Assembly (NCBI RefSeq): GCF_964355755.1
Contig: NC_092674.1
Coordinates: forward strand, 17,684,501-17,748,500
Direction: 5' to 3'
Source of the DNA: Antedon mediterranea
Taxonomy: Eukaryota > Echinodermata > Crinoidea > Comatulida > Antedonidae
Length of the DNA stretch: 64,000 nt
In this document: piece by piece, positions 21,336-32,817 of the stretch
Position numbering within the stretch: position 1 is the stretch's first letter
Layout: every line of letters begins with the position of its first letter
The notes under the pieces: generated by a model
What the model saw: the letters and a program-made list of their open reading frames with translations, nothing else
The model's database searches: none
Told to the model about the DNA's origin: nothing
Made by a program: the position numbers and the translations under genes

Positions 21336-21699
21336 TATCGGCTTTTGATGCATTTTTATAAGCATAAATTAAGCCTTTTTTTCCAAACTTTCTTTTCAGA
21401 GAGAGACTAGGCCTAGCCTAGGCCTAGTATAGGGGAGATGTACCAATTTGCTGTTAGTGAAAGGTCAAATCATTTATACTACTACTACTAGGAATAACGA
21501 TGCAAAATTAAAAGTTAAAACTAGAATTGAATTCGTCACTTTGACGAATTATAGGTGATCATTTTTATCATTTTACTGAAATTAATCTTTTTTTTACATG
21601 CACGTACGTTAACAATAACATACGATCAGAAAATGTTGATGTATGCCATCCTATTATACTCTTATAGCGTTGTTGAGTTGAGCCTATTATATGGGGTGC

Positions 21700-21845
21700 A
21701 GGTCAAGTCGGCCCCAAACCGTCTCGGCCCCAAGTCAACTCGGCCCCAAGTCAACTCGGCCCCAAGTCAACTCGGCCTCAAGTCAACTCGGCCTCAAGTC
21801 AACTCGGCCTCACGTCAACTCGGCCAAAAACTAATCGGTCAACTC
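21700..21845 (+). repeat. 16-bp minisatellite, CAAGTCAACTCGGCCC
   Basis: About eight tandem copies of a 15-16 bp unit (CAACTCGGCCCCAAGT and variants). GC-rich in an AT-rich setting. It makes an open frame at 21555-21881 look protein-like, but the frame is only the repeat. Confidence 0.85.
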
Positions 21846-22339
21846 GGCCACAATAAAGTATGGAACGCAAAAAGTGCTTAATATTATTACGATTCTTACT
21901 ATCTACGTTTAAAAAAAAATGAAGAAATAAAAAATATAATATATAAAAAAATGAACTCATTGCCGATATGAATAGGAAGTACCCGCGTGTTACAAAAAAC
22001 ACGTGCAGGTACCGTATTTTAGGAAATTAGGACTAAGTTACAGTATTTGACAGACATTGGGAAATTTTGGTAATCATTGACATTTAACTTTTTGAGATAT
22101 TTCGTCACAGTCACCACGAAGTGACACCTAAAAATCTGTAATTTTTGAAATTTTTTTTTTTCGATATTTTGATTATGTATCTAAACTTTCAAATATCATT
22201 AATTAACTAATTACATTAATTAGACAATATAAAAAAACACCATCATATGGAATTTTCGTTTTTTACGAAGTGACACTATTTATTAAAAACCCGTATGTGC
22301 TGCTTGCGAGTGCCACACGGGTAATGAATTTTGCGCGTT

Positions 22340-23330
22340 TGTTTACTGTTTTGGCCTAGCCTACAGCCTAGCTAGGAGGATCTGGTCGCACACTCCAGAA
22401 CATTGCATTTTATCAAGAAAGACGGTAAGTTAATTAGTTTATTTAAAGAATTTTAGTCCGCTCAGGTATCCGTCATGTCGAGGCCTATTATATATTTATT
22501 TTATAATTTAAATAACAGTATAATTTGATACACTTTTAGCCTAGGCCTAGTACTAGCTAGGCATAGGTAGGCCTAGGCCTACTTTACTTTTCTGTGACGT
22601 TTAGGCATATCTAGCTGGCCCAGATCTAACTAGGCTAGCCTCTGGCCTGGCGTTCATTATTCGGTTAGTAGGCCTAGTTAGTTAGGTCCTCTAAGCCTAG
22701 CCTAGGCCTAACAAACTAGAGTATGTGTATGCCCAGGGAATAGTAGTACTAGTAGTACTGCTACTTGGCTACAGTAGACTCTCTAGGCTAAACTACTCTG
22801 CTTGATTTTTAACAATAAGAAATCACGGGTGTGTCGAAAGAGAAGACCTCGAAAGCGAAGATCGAAGACCTCGAAAGCGAAGACCCTACGAAATGGTAGT
22901 GTGCACAAAATTCGACCAAAATCGATGATAACACCTTGAATTTACAGATTCTAAAAAAATATTTCGATTTTAATCGTTATGTTATCAAAAAACATGACTT
23001 TATCTATGAACAAGCTCACGTGTTTTCGCCAATGGAGTTAATATGTGATATAGTTTTACGAACAAACACATCGCGCTATTTGCAAGGCGACGGACACTGT
23101 TAAAATGTGTTTTTTGTTTTCAGAACAGTTTCAAGAAAATAAGATAAGGGGGAACAACCGAAATTCGATCAACAAGTAATCTATCTACATCAATTTAAGG
23201 GAGAAGTATCAAGTCCAACAAGGTTTAAAAAGGGGAAGTGTAGGCAGCCTGTAGCAAGTGTTTATGTTATATGAGCATTTTAGATGATGTGTACATCACA
23301 GAACAATGGATTGAATAAATTAAAAAGCAT
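22340..23330 (+). other. Possible short spliced non-coding transcript
   Basis: A strong splice donor (GACG/GTAAGT at 22425) is followed 700 bp later by a good acceptor (TTTTTTGTTTTCAG, ending 23123) and an AATAAA at 23314-23319. No frame of useful length spans the would-be exons. It may be a host lncRNA, a 5' UTR, or chance. Confidence 0.2.
22841..22886 (+). repeat. Two-copy repeat GAAGACCTCGAAAGCGAAG
   Basis: A 23-bp unit containing AAGACCTCGAAAGCGAAG occurs twice in tandem with a partial third. Simple-sequence origin. Confidence 0.6.
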
Positions 23331-23759
23331 ACTGGTAATAGACAAAAATAATGTAATGACATTGATTAAGTATTTAATGATTTATAACAATAGAGAACAA
23401 TCTTTGATATAAATTAATCAGTATTGTATTACTGAATTATTAATTGTTCAATGTTGAAAAAATAACTAATATTTATTAATATGGAAAAAAAAATATGAAT
23501 ATGTACATTTATGGTTACTGTACATTCCAGATAGGCCTATTGTCTATGTCATTTGATAGTTTTTATTAAAAGTGTTAAAGTAGGTCAACCTATGTTTTTA
23601 GATTTATTTGATGTGGTTGTTTCATTTATAAATAATCTAACCCTATCTACAAACTAGTTTGACAAAAAAGTGTGCTGTGCCCAAATATGGTACTGTGATA
23701 TTACACAATGGTGCTTATATGGTGAGCACATCACATTAATGTTGGTCACATTAAGTTTG

Positions 23760-24100
23760 ATTTCATTTATTTCAACAATATTTACTAGGGTGGTCCATCC
23801 AGTCGAAGGTGATCATTAGATAGAAAGAACCTCACAAAAATGCAATTTGATAAGACAATAACATACAACAATTAAAAATTAAATCAAAATAAATAGAATT
23901 TAACTAAAATAATGGGAAAATGAAGAGAATCAAAAGGGAAATCAATGAAAACAATACATTAAATGGCCATCTCAGAGGAGGTGGCCATGCAATAAACAAG
24001 GAAGAGATGGTTCTTGAGCAAAAATTTGATGGAAAAGGAAGATGAAGCAAGTCGGATAGTGCAGGCAGGACTTAAGAGACATAAATGTTTGTAATGTATA
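23760..24100 (-). mobile_element. Possible LINE or SINE 3' end
   Basis: On the minus strand the segment ends GAAATAAATGAAATCAAA, after a GGACCACCCTAGTAAATATTG block, which resembles 3' ends of CR1/L2-related LINEs and their SINEs. No protein-coding part is recognisable. Confidence 0.25.
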
Positions 24101-24587
24101 TATAATAGTGTTCACTTATCAAGGACCATACATAATTGTTATGATGTAAGATCATTGCATTGGAAAGCTATGAATTACACAGTAGTGCCACTTTCAACGC
24201 ACTAGAAATACGCGGTGAAATGGAATTTGCGGTTTCACGAAGTGTCACTAACTGCATTAGTGTCACTTCGTAAGCGTAAACTACGTAGGGAAATGAATTT
24301 TTCGGTTTCACGAAGTGACACTAATGTTTAACTTTAATTTACTTGGTAATTAATTAATATTATTACAATTAAATTAAAGTAATGGGTAGCTGGATTGTCT
24401 AACTTTGTATGTATGTAAATTAAAAATCTTTGTGACATTTTTTGAGGACGAAATCGTGTGTTTTGTGAAGGTCGTTTCTTCAATCGCGTTTTTCTCGAAA
24501 CGCTGTTTTTATCAATTACGCGGTTAGTTACACAAATTTGTACAGAGAGAAATAAATAAGAAGAATAAAGATTTCATACAATAACAA

Positions 24588-24619
24588 TAGGTGATCATTT
24601 TATTCTAAATGATCACCTA
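24588..24619. repeat. Perfect 13-bp palindrome
   Basis: TAGGTGATCATTT, a six-base loop, then its exact complement. The same 13 bases occur once beside the terminal hairpin at 21552. Confidence 0.85.
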
Positions 24620-24753
24620 ATTATAGAAATACATTGCCTGTTAGTTATGTATTTTATATAAATATTATAATATATACTTGCGCCCTCAGTTGGCAATTGT
24701 ATGAACTACGCAACTTTTTGATTAAATAATTACAAATTATGGTTTTTAGTTAA

Positions 24754-25261
24754 AGATGTATTGACCCCCTGAAAAAATAATTCAAAATTTTTGTTGAATA
24801 TGCCATTTTAATGTAGCATAATAGTTATCATGATTACAAATGTTCATCTGGTTTGTAATTAATATTGTGTAAACAGGTAGTCATTCTTCTGAAGAAGTCT
24901 TTTGTGAAACGAACAATGAAACCGTCAAGAAAAGAAGGTATTTACCATCTAATCTCGTAATTCGTACCATTGGTTTGATAAAAAGAATTGTTTACACATA
25001 CCGGTAATAGTATCCACTTTGACCAAAATTGGATCGAAAAAAATATATATATTTACCTGAAAAAAATGTAATTTAAAGCAAAAATTTGTCAAATTGGCTG
25101 CCAGACAATGGGTTTTTGGTTTAATTTAACCATTTATTTTGTCATTTTTTTGAGTTTTTTTTCTACGGAAGTGGTTAACTTTATTAAAACTACAAAATAA
25201 CATATTCAAAGTCTGATTTAATTAATCTTCATTTTTCATGTTTTTGGGGGACAATACATCT
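24754..25261. mobile_element. 508-bp MITE with TTAA target duplication
   Basis: Inverted ends AGATGTATTGACCCCC (24754) and its near-complement ending at 25261, flanked by TTAA at 24750-24753 and 25262-25265. The TTAA target fits piggyBac or Kolobok superfamilies. Non-coding. Confidence 0.75.
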
Positions 25262-25265
25262 TTAA

Positions 25266-26879
25266 TATATTTTGTATATATCAACATTGTAAAATTCAAT
25301 CAAATATGATAATTACATGTTTACTAAATAAAAAAGAGTGTTTATTTAACTTCATTCAAAATACATTATTTTCCTGTGTAATTGGACAGTCCCGTGAGAG
25401 ACAACGTAATTTCACGGCACACGCAAGAAAATTCTTCCACAGTGTGTTGATTCTCGTCAACCAATCAAAGGGCAAGTATCCAAAATTATTCACTTTCCAT
25501 TTTCTTACAACACTTTTTACGCATCAGGACTATATACATGAAAAGTAATTTTAATCGTTAATTATTAGAACAAGATCAGTATCAATTTAACAGTGAAGTA
25601 CTTTTGATTAACAACAAACAAAATATTCAAAATATATTCAGGAACCATGGCGGTACGGTAACTTTTATATTTTCTAGGCCCCCAACAAAGTATGATCGCG
25701 ACGAACCACGCACTTCATCGCGTGACAAGAAAGCGCTAGGCCCCCTAAACATTCCATCGCGTGGTGAATTTCCGCATCTGCCATTGTCGCTATGGCGTGA
25801 CGTTGTTCAAGTCGGACTTGCGCGAAGAAAATAATGTAATTTGTATACGGTTGTAAATAAAGATGATTTTCATTATTATAACTTATACCAATGTATACTT
25901 AATTAAGCTAATATAAAAATAAATATTTCATTTTTCAATATCTGGCCAATATAACAACTCAATGACTGTTACGTTTTTCATAAACATCGTTTAAAAACCA
26001 TTTAGTCGACCATTTAGCCTGCCCCCTCCAGGACTAAAAAAATCGATCAAAATTCGTCTCGATTTAGTCGAGGTTGGCCTGAATTAGTCGGCGATTTAGT
26101 TGAAGTTCGGTTTATGAATTAAAATGACGTCATTTTAAAAGTTTTAGCTCGAACTACGACTAAAGTCCGGTTTAAGAATACGGGCGTTTATGTCTTTTAT
26201 GTGTAAACTGACTTTGGGGTTGGGTCAACCGGCTGAGCTACAGTGATTAAGTTCACTTAGGTTAACCCTGGTCTCCCCATTTTCAGTTTTTTTTGTTTTG
26301 TATATACTTAAATAGACCAAATAAATAATGAAATGAAATGAAAATGAAATTCATCTTGTGATATTATTGTATTTGAAAGGGGGGTTTCGGGGATTTATTT
26401 AACAATAAGAAGATTGTTGATATTTTGTCTGGAAGGATTGGGAATTTGGGAAATTGTATAAATTGTGTGGGGAATAGGGATACTGTATCATTGTTTGAGA
26501 ATTGGTTGGGGTTTTTTTGTGGTTTTTTTTTATTGGGGTTTGGATTATAAAAGAAAGAATTGTTTGTCAAAGATTATTATTAAATTTCCTTTTTACATTT
26601 ATATGTGTACAGTTGTGGCTATTTACCGTTGTTTACCGGTGGTTACCAGATATTACATGTCCGAAAGAGCCGTAGTTGCGGCTGTGTGACAATTTTTAAA
26701 CTTTGTTGTCAGTCGTCACATAGCCATTTTTCTTGAAATTCCATTTTACTTGCTGTCCACACTAGATTGTATTAGCTTTCAAAATATATGCGGTCCAGAC
26801 CAGATTTAATTAAAGCTCGATTCTAATCATTTAAACAGTCCACTATAAGTCCTAACTTTCTTTCTACACATTTCAGAAC
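25266..26879. other. Unassigned stretch with weak relics
   Basis: No gene is recognised. An open frame at 25604-25834 lies in a GC-richer patch followed by AATAAA (about 25856), and could be a gene end or a TE relic in either direction. 25980-26190 holds repeated TTTAGTCG phrases as in MITEs. 26220-26345 ends AATAAATAATGAAATGAAATG like a LINE or SINE tail on the plus strand. The rest shows nothing. Confidence 0.3.
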
Positions 26880-28495
26880 ATTTTGAGCATTTCAAAATTT
26901 TCAAACGTTTTGCATTACGCTCGCAATTTGGCGCACAGCATGTAAATAGCACATCTTGATTCTACGTATCTGAATTTCTTCAAAATTTTAATATGTTGTT
27001 GGTCAGACAAATTATCTTCCGAAACTGTTATCTTCACATTTCATTTTGGTGATGTCATCATGTTAAAAATTAGAATAAAAGGTGGGTCCCGTAATTTCGC
27101 CTATGCTAAACTGTATGTGTATACAATACTGTGTATATTGTCCATGTTTTTTTACCACGACCCCATGATCATATATTGGGAGTTCTCGCGACCCACCAAG
27201 TATTTGAGCCACAGCCCCCAGTGGTGATTTAGCTAAATGACGCCCCTAGATGGCTGGAAATGGTATTCTCGGACATACAATTCATGATAAATGACACCCC
27301 TATATGGCCGGAAATGGTACTCTTGCACGTAAAATTCATGATAAATGGCACCTCTTGGCCGGAAACTCCCATAGTCTACTTTTTACGACAGTAAAGACAC
27401 GTGACCGACGATAACATTTGCATTCAATGTGAACATCATGGGGTTCACTATAAACGGGTGAGGTAGCCTCCCCCTGGCTATGGGCCTGCACAGCATCGCT
27501 ATCATTTGAGTATGGACCTGTTTCTATGAAACCAGTTTCGTTAAAGTATCGTGCTTTGTGGAATTACATAATTATTACCCACAACACATAGCGAAAGTGC
27601 AAGTGTAAAATAATTAATTAAGGCAAAATTGAGATCGCAAATGCGTTATACAAATGTCTCTACTCACTTTAATAAGATTTTTTTCTGTATGTTGGCAAGA
27701 AAAAACACTGTCCTTTTATTCAAAATACGGAATTCCGTATTATCTTGTTCAATATAAGCTGTTTTAATTTTCAACGAATTATATGTTCAGTAAATTAATT
27801 AAGTTATTAAATTTTAAAAAACTGATAATAAATCAAATTTAAACAAAATTCAGAACAATCACCATCACTTTAAGTTTTATTTTAAAACAAATTTAGTTTT
27901 TCACCAATTAATAAAGTGTGATGGTTGGCTTTGTTTCGTATTTACAAGTTCATTGATGTGGGCACGGATTGGTGGTGATCGCCAATCCGCATGTTGCTGT
28001 TGTATCATTTTTCACGTTTAACGTAAAACCATAGTTAATAAAACGTTGTACAAGTAAAGCGAACTTTAAAAGCCCTCTGCAGCATCAAAGGTTCTACAGA
28101 AATCTATCGCCGTAGAACTAGTAGGTGATTTAAATCCTTGTCCTAAAGGGAATTCCCCACTGGTAACAATGAACTATGCAGCCAAAGTGTCCATGTGCCC
28201 TGTCGGTGCTCTCCCCGTCATCAGTTCCCCTTTGTGTGTACGCTACTCGCATCAACACAGGGAAAAACCTGTAAAACGATTTTACGACCCATCAATTTTT
28301 TTATTGCGACCCATTGTCGTGTCCCATTGGTTGCGGAACGGCGGACACAAAATAGACTGAATATATACACTATAACAACATATTGTTACCTTCAGGATGT
28401 TATCTTTTTCTGTGCGCATTTTCTAACACACGTGCATGTGGCATTTGTTGTGCGGAAAACTAACTCGTCAAATTTATGAGTTGAAATCTGGTTGT
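26880..28495 (+). mobile_element. Decayed Helitron-like family A copy with an insert
   Basis: 26880-27150 aligns by eye with the family A body (for example GGGTCCCGTAATTTC at about 27088). 28360-28495 aligns with its end, including a damaged terminal hairpin AACTCGTCAAATTTATGAGTT and GTGCGGAAAACTAACTC. The 1.2 kb between (27150-28360) is foreign; it has three decayed copies of ATGATAAATGGCACCCCTA-type phrases at 27230-27370 and no gene I can name. Confidence 0.5.
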
Positions 28496-28635
28496 GTACA
28501 TGCTGCTCAACTACTTTGACGTAAAATTTTTTTTTATTTTCAATAAATAATGCCTAATATTATTCTATTTAATAAATTAAGAAACAATGATTTATTATCA
28601 ATCAGTAAACATTTTGTGTAAAATAAATATAGAAA

Positions 28636-29794
28636 CTAGATTTAATTCGTCCCTATGACGAATTATAGGTTATATGCATTGATTTAAATAAAGATAACTA
28701 TCGCAAATACAATAGCCAGTATCACAATCGGATCAAAGATACTTCTGCATAATGTGGTCATAAACCACAATTGTTACATGATAATAAAGACAAGTTACTT
28801 TTTCTCTAGATTTCATTATAAATCGTGCGTATAATCTATACACTAAGAAATCAATACGGATATAAAAATAAATCTTATTTCCCAAGGTGAGATTCGATCT
28901 CGGTACCTTGAATGCTATAGACACGAGAACATACCACCGAGCCATACGCAACTGAATAAAAGTTGAAGAAAAATTCCTCTGTGTATTTACTATGCATGAG
29001 TACCCACTTTGGTACTGATAGATTAAAAATTTTAAAAAATGATGCACTGTCAAAGTATATACTTTTAACTTTAATAATTATATGAATATTTTAAAGTTAA
29101 GTTTGTTATTTCGGTCCAAGAACATTTTTTTATTTAATATGCAATTAATGATGACATAATCAACTTTTTTTCTCTTAATTTCATAATAAATCATAGATAT
29201 GATATATACACTTTAAGAAAATGAAATGCAAAATAGGGGTCCCAAGCATTCTGACGATCTATATTAATTTAAAAATTTAGCATATTTTTACTTACACGTG
29301 CATAGCCTGTCAATTTTGACGTGCTCGTGTAACATGGTTTCAATTTTGACTTGCTCGTATAACGTGGTTTCAAGTTGAAAAGTGAATAAAATATGATGAA
29401 ATTACTAAAGAAAGGTTTTTAAACACTTGACAATTTTGAAAATTGTAAGCGTACACATGCGTTATATGCACTACGCACGTAATTGTATTTACATATGATG
29501 AAATATGATCTGAAATTTATGAGTACCAAATTTGGTTTAATTATGATACATGCTTGTGAAGATATGATTACAAACATGATTTTGTTAAATCTTTTGTTAA
29601 AATTGTTTATTGTGCACCATGAAAAAAGATAATCACATCGATTCCTGGCCTTAAGAAATATACTCTGAAAACTTGACATAGCTAGATGAAAATTGATCTC
29701 AAGATAATTGACGGACAAAATATGAGAGGAAAGAATAAATAAATAAAGATTCTCACAAAATAAATAGGTTATGCATGATAATGCATATAACCTA
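28636..29794 (-). mobile_element. Helitron-like family C element, copy 2 (candidate)
   Basis: The minus-strand 3' end is a hairpin AATTCGTCA/GACGAATT (28644-28664) with CTAG and a T. Next to it lies TAGGTTATATGCAT (28666-28679). The same 14 bases form one arm of a palindrome at 29765-29794. A tRNA-like SINE (28872-28955) lies within. A 150-codon minus frame at 29419-29871 looks like chance. Confidence 0.45.
28872..28955 (-). mobile_element. tRNA-derived SINE head
   Basis: On the minus strand an A-box-like TGGCTCGGTGGT (28933-28944) and a B-box-like GAGATCGAATCTC (28889-28901) lie at tRNA spacing. There is no proper cloverleaf, so this is a SINE or tRNA pseudogene rather than a working tRNA. 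Confidence 0.5.
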
Positions 29795-30156
29795 AAAACT
29801 GTATTCAATTGCACTGATAAGTTTAAACGACTCTGGTATGGTTGAAAGTCAATTCGTCCTCTCACATTCATAAAACAGACTGACGGTGAAATTAACCAAG
29901 TAGAAAATCAAAGCGCAAATAACGGTAAAATTTACCCATTGAAATCTTCCCATAGTGGAGTGTGAATGACTCTGTCCAGAGTGTGCGCGTGCCTGAGTTT
30001 ACAACTTGCCATTTTTTTGGAGTGTGCATGCCCAGTCTGAGTTACAACTTGCCATTTTTTTTCTGCCTTAGTAAACTATAAGCTTTCGCGTGGGAACTGT
30101 TTCCTAATGCTTCCGTTCTCTGGAATATAACTTCCTAAAGGCGCAGTGCAAAAAAT
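29795..30156. other. Spacer with a 47-bp duplication
   Basis: The phrase GAGTTTACAACTTGCCATTTTTT occurs twice in tandem-like form at 29990-30062, each after a GAGTGTGC motif. Nothing else is visible. Confidence 0.4.
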
Positions 30157-30360
30157 TTATCCTACACAACTAATTTCTGTGAATTTTGTATGCATGTCCT
30201 TTTGATCTTGTGTCATCTTAAAAAGTTTTCTGGAACGTCCAGTGATTATTTTAAAAGTTTCAATGAGGTCTACTCTTATGCGTCGCAACTCCAGTAGATT
30301 AATATTGTATACATTTCTATTTGTAGTGAAATTCATTGATTTCCATCTACAATTTACCAA
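30157..30360 (-). pseudogene. Small LINE reverse transcriptase tail fragment
   Basis: A short frame holds NLLELRRIRVDLIETFKI, the block that follows the thumb in CR1/L2-type LINE reverse transcriptases. Flanking sequence no longer reads as protein. Only a relic. Confidence 0.5.
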
Positions 30361-30682
30361 GCATTTTGTCCATAGTTTAATTTTATAAAAAAAATCAAGA
30401 TCAAATAAGTAACTGTGGTTACAAAATAGGAAAATTTAATTTTATATACATTTATTATGTAGGAAAGAATAAATGCTGATATTGTTTTTTTCTTATGCTC
30501 ATTATTTGCAGTTAGTGATAGCTGTTTCAACAAGACTTCCATTGACAAAAGTGGATTGACTCTCCAACAGATGATTGAAGACAATGAAAGGTACAGTACG
30601 GCCAATTAAGATTTGGTGTAGATATAGGAAAGCCTGTTAAAATTCGCTCGCGTACCATCTACATTAGGTGTACATCCCCATT

Positions 30683-30830
30683 GGAGTGGAGTTGTGGCCT
30701 GGTGGTTATGATGCTTGGCTGCCAATCCAAGGGTCCTGGGTTCAAGCCTGTCATGTCAGGATTTTTTCTAATGACAATTTACAACTCCACTCCCAAAGAC
30801 TTGTAATAAAGACTTTGTTTATGTAGAGCA
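30683..30830 (+). mobile_element. tRNA-derived SINE with terminal inverted repeat
   Basis: A-box TGGCCTGGTGG (30695-30705) and B-box GGGTTCAAGCC (30738-30748) lie at tRNA spacing. A CTTGG/CCAAG anticodon-like stem lies between. The tRNA-like part is enclosed by a perfect 13-bp inverted pair GGAGTGGAGTTGT (30683-30695) and its complement (30781-30793). A LINE-like tail with AATAAAG follows. Confidence 0.7.
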
Positions 30831-30873
30831 TTGTGTGTATATGTTTGTCTCGTGAACGGATTGCCACCTTTAA

Positions 30874-32447
30874 AGGGGGGTTCCGGGTTTAAAATGAATA
30901 GTAAAAAATGTAAAATATATTTGTTTGTCTCTTGAACGGTAAAAGTTTCAATTTATATAAGCGCCCAGTGAAGCAGAACGAAGGCTGTGAAATCAGGCCA
31001 GATTACAAGTGCAGCTACGGCAAAATCACACTGTGGTTACAAAATAGGAAATTCGTGAAATGGTCCATCTTCCGACGACTCGTTATCATAAACCATATCA
31101 ATTACTTTTGTAAAATTATACTTATCTGATGTAATTTTAGTCGGTCTTCCCATTTATAAAGTCAATTTTTTATGAAAATTCATCAAAACAGTGAAAAATT
31201 AGATATGTTTGCACTTTACGTTTGCCGATTTTCGCACCGACTTAGGGAAAAATCAAAATCAATGAAGCGTAACGTATACTGTACATTCCTGCTGAGGATC
31301 GAGCGAGACGAAAATACACGTGCTCTCTCTGCTGCCCATGCCTGGCATCGTCACGTGATAAGCAGATACAACAATACCAAACTGGTCGGGTCGAGTATAC
31401 CCCGTCTATAATCACAACATGAACGATGTACAGTATTTGATTGAAGGTCGACTTGACCTACCGGAATGGTATAGATAATATAGCTCGAATGAGAGAGTTG
31501 GAATATTTGTGTAGTGCAGCCTATAGTAAAAGGCCTGGTAGTATCAATTCGCATAGGGTCTACTACACTAGCTAGCTCAATTTTTAACTGGGCCGGATCG
31601 GCTAGGTCTCCTTCCTACTACCTGGTCTACTTGATGCATGAGTATCCGCTTTTTTGGAGAGTAAACTAAGCCTATTTTATTTTAGGCCTACTTAGACGAT
31701 CGGGACACCATACGTGTGGACGGCGATCGGACCTTGTTTTGCTTCAATATTTACAGCCGATTTTGTAGAACGTTTTAGGTTTAGATTGTTTAGGAGTTTG
31801 GTTGATAGGATGGGTTTTGATATTTATGGGCCAATCGTCTAGTAGTAGGCTAGCTAGGCCCATGGGCCCCATTGTTTTAACGTAGCCATCGTGGCATGGA
31901 ATCCCTAGTCAGAATGGCTCTCGCCCATATTATTATTAGGCTAGGACTAGAGTAGTATTGTACGTGAAGCCGATAATACGATCTGTACTATAGAGGTATA
32001 AAAATACTGTAGTATAATTTATGACTCCGTATCTGTACTAAATTTTGTATTTCATTAAATGTCAAATAAATATATACTACTACTGTTATTATTACACTTT
32101 AGGCCTAGCTTAGAAAATGTACAAAAAATGTATTTCACAATGATCGGGTGGTCGTCGTTTGACAGGGGAGAGAGATGTAAATTAGTTGACAAACACAACG
32201 TACATGACGTCGCGAGTTTGGAATCCACTGGTGACGTGATTTTGTGAATATCCCATGAATATTAATGAGCTTCCCTAAGCTGCTGAAAAACAGACTTTCC
32301 ATGAATTTACCCTAAAATGTATATGAAATTTAATTTTTTAAATTTCTCGTTATTACTTCTTCATTCTGACATGTCTATATTGTTATAATATTTTTTATTT
32401 AATAAATAAACGATATTTAAAACCAATTTTAAACCCAGATTCCCCCT
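30874..32447. mobile_element. 1.57-kb TTAA-flanked DNA transposon, non-autonomous
   Basis: Ends are AGGGGGGTTCCGGGTTTAAA (30874) and its near-complement finishing CCCCCT at 32447, with TTAA on both sides (30870-30873 and 32448-32451). The target fits piggyBac or Kolobok. No transposase is visible; the interior has a GC-richer patch at 31200-31600 of unknown origin. Confidence 0.75.
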
Positions 32448-32626
32448 TTAAGAAGGATAGTGATTGAATTTGCTTATGGTTATCCTTGGCAATTTGCCTA
32501 AATATATAAAATAAAAAAATAAATAAAATAAATAAATTAGAACTTTTTGGTCAAAATCCTTATCAGATAAATCAACTAAGCAGGTGATAAATTACCTGAA
32601 TCCTATTATACCCCTGTGATTTTATT

Positions 32627-32817
32627 GGTTATCCGCACTTGGCGGATAACCCCTTGTTATTGTCAGGATCTTTTTTTTTTTTTTTTTTTTTTTTAGTTAT
32701 CCGCATTGAGCGGATAACTCCTTGTAACTGTCCTGTTTCATCATCATTTTTTTTTTTTTTTTTTAGTTATCCGCATTGAGCGGATAACTCCTTGTAACTG
32801 TCCTGTTACTTTTTTTT
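32627..32817 (+). repeat. Three tandem 5' modules of Helitron-like family A
   Basis: Three copies of a short palindrome, GGTTATCCGC/GCGGATAACC at 32627 and AGTTATCCGC/GCGGATAACT at 32695 and 32765, each followed by CTTGTAACTGTCCTG or similar and a T run. Spacing is 68-70 bp. Each has TC after an A at the likely 5' border. Confidence 0.7.

Larger units (their letters stand above)
21521..24619 (-). mobile_element. Helitron-like family C element, copy 1 (candidate)
   Basis: The 3' end on the minus strand is a hairpin AATTCGTCA/TGACGAATT (21530-21550) followed by CTAG and a T. Beside it lies TAGGTGATCATTT (plus strand 21552-21564), which recurs as a perfect 13-bp palindrome at 24588-24619. These ends suggest one 3.1-kb element. 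I see no Rep/helicase gene. The exact 5' base is unsure, and other repeats may lie inside. Confidence 0.45.

Noticed and set aside
28169-28479. Two overlapping plus-strand frames near the decayed Helitron end
   Set aside because: They overlap in different frames, have no motif, and the second runs into the transposon terminus.
29419-29871. 150-codon minus-strand frame
   Set aside because: AT-rich, rich in Ile, Phe, Asn and Tyr, no motif, and it spans the border of a candidate mobile element.
28872-30750. Two tRNA gene candidates
   Set aside because: A- and B-boxes are present, but the acceptor and other stems do not close; they are SINE heads.
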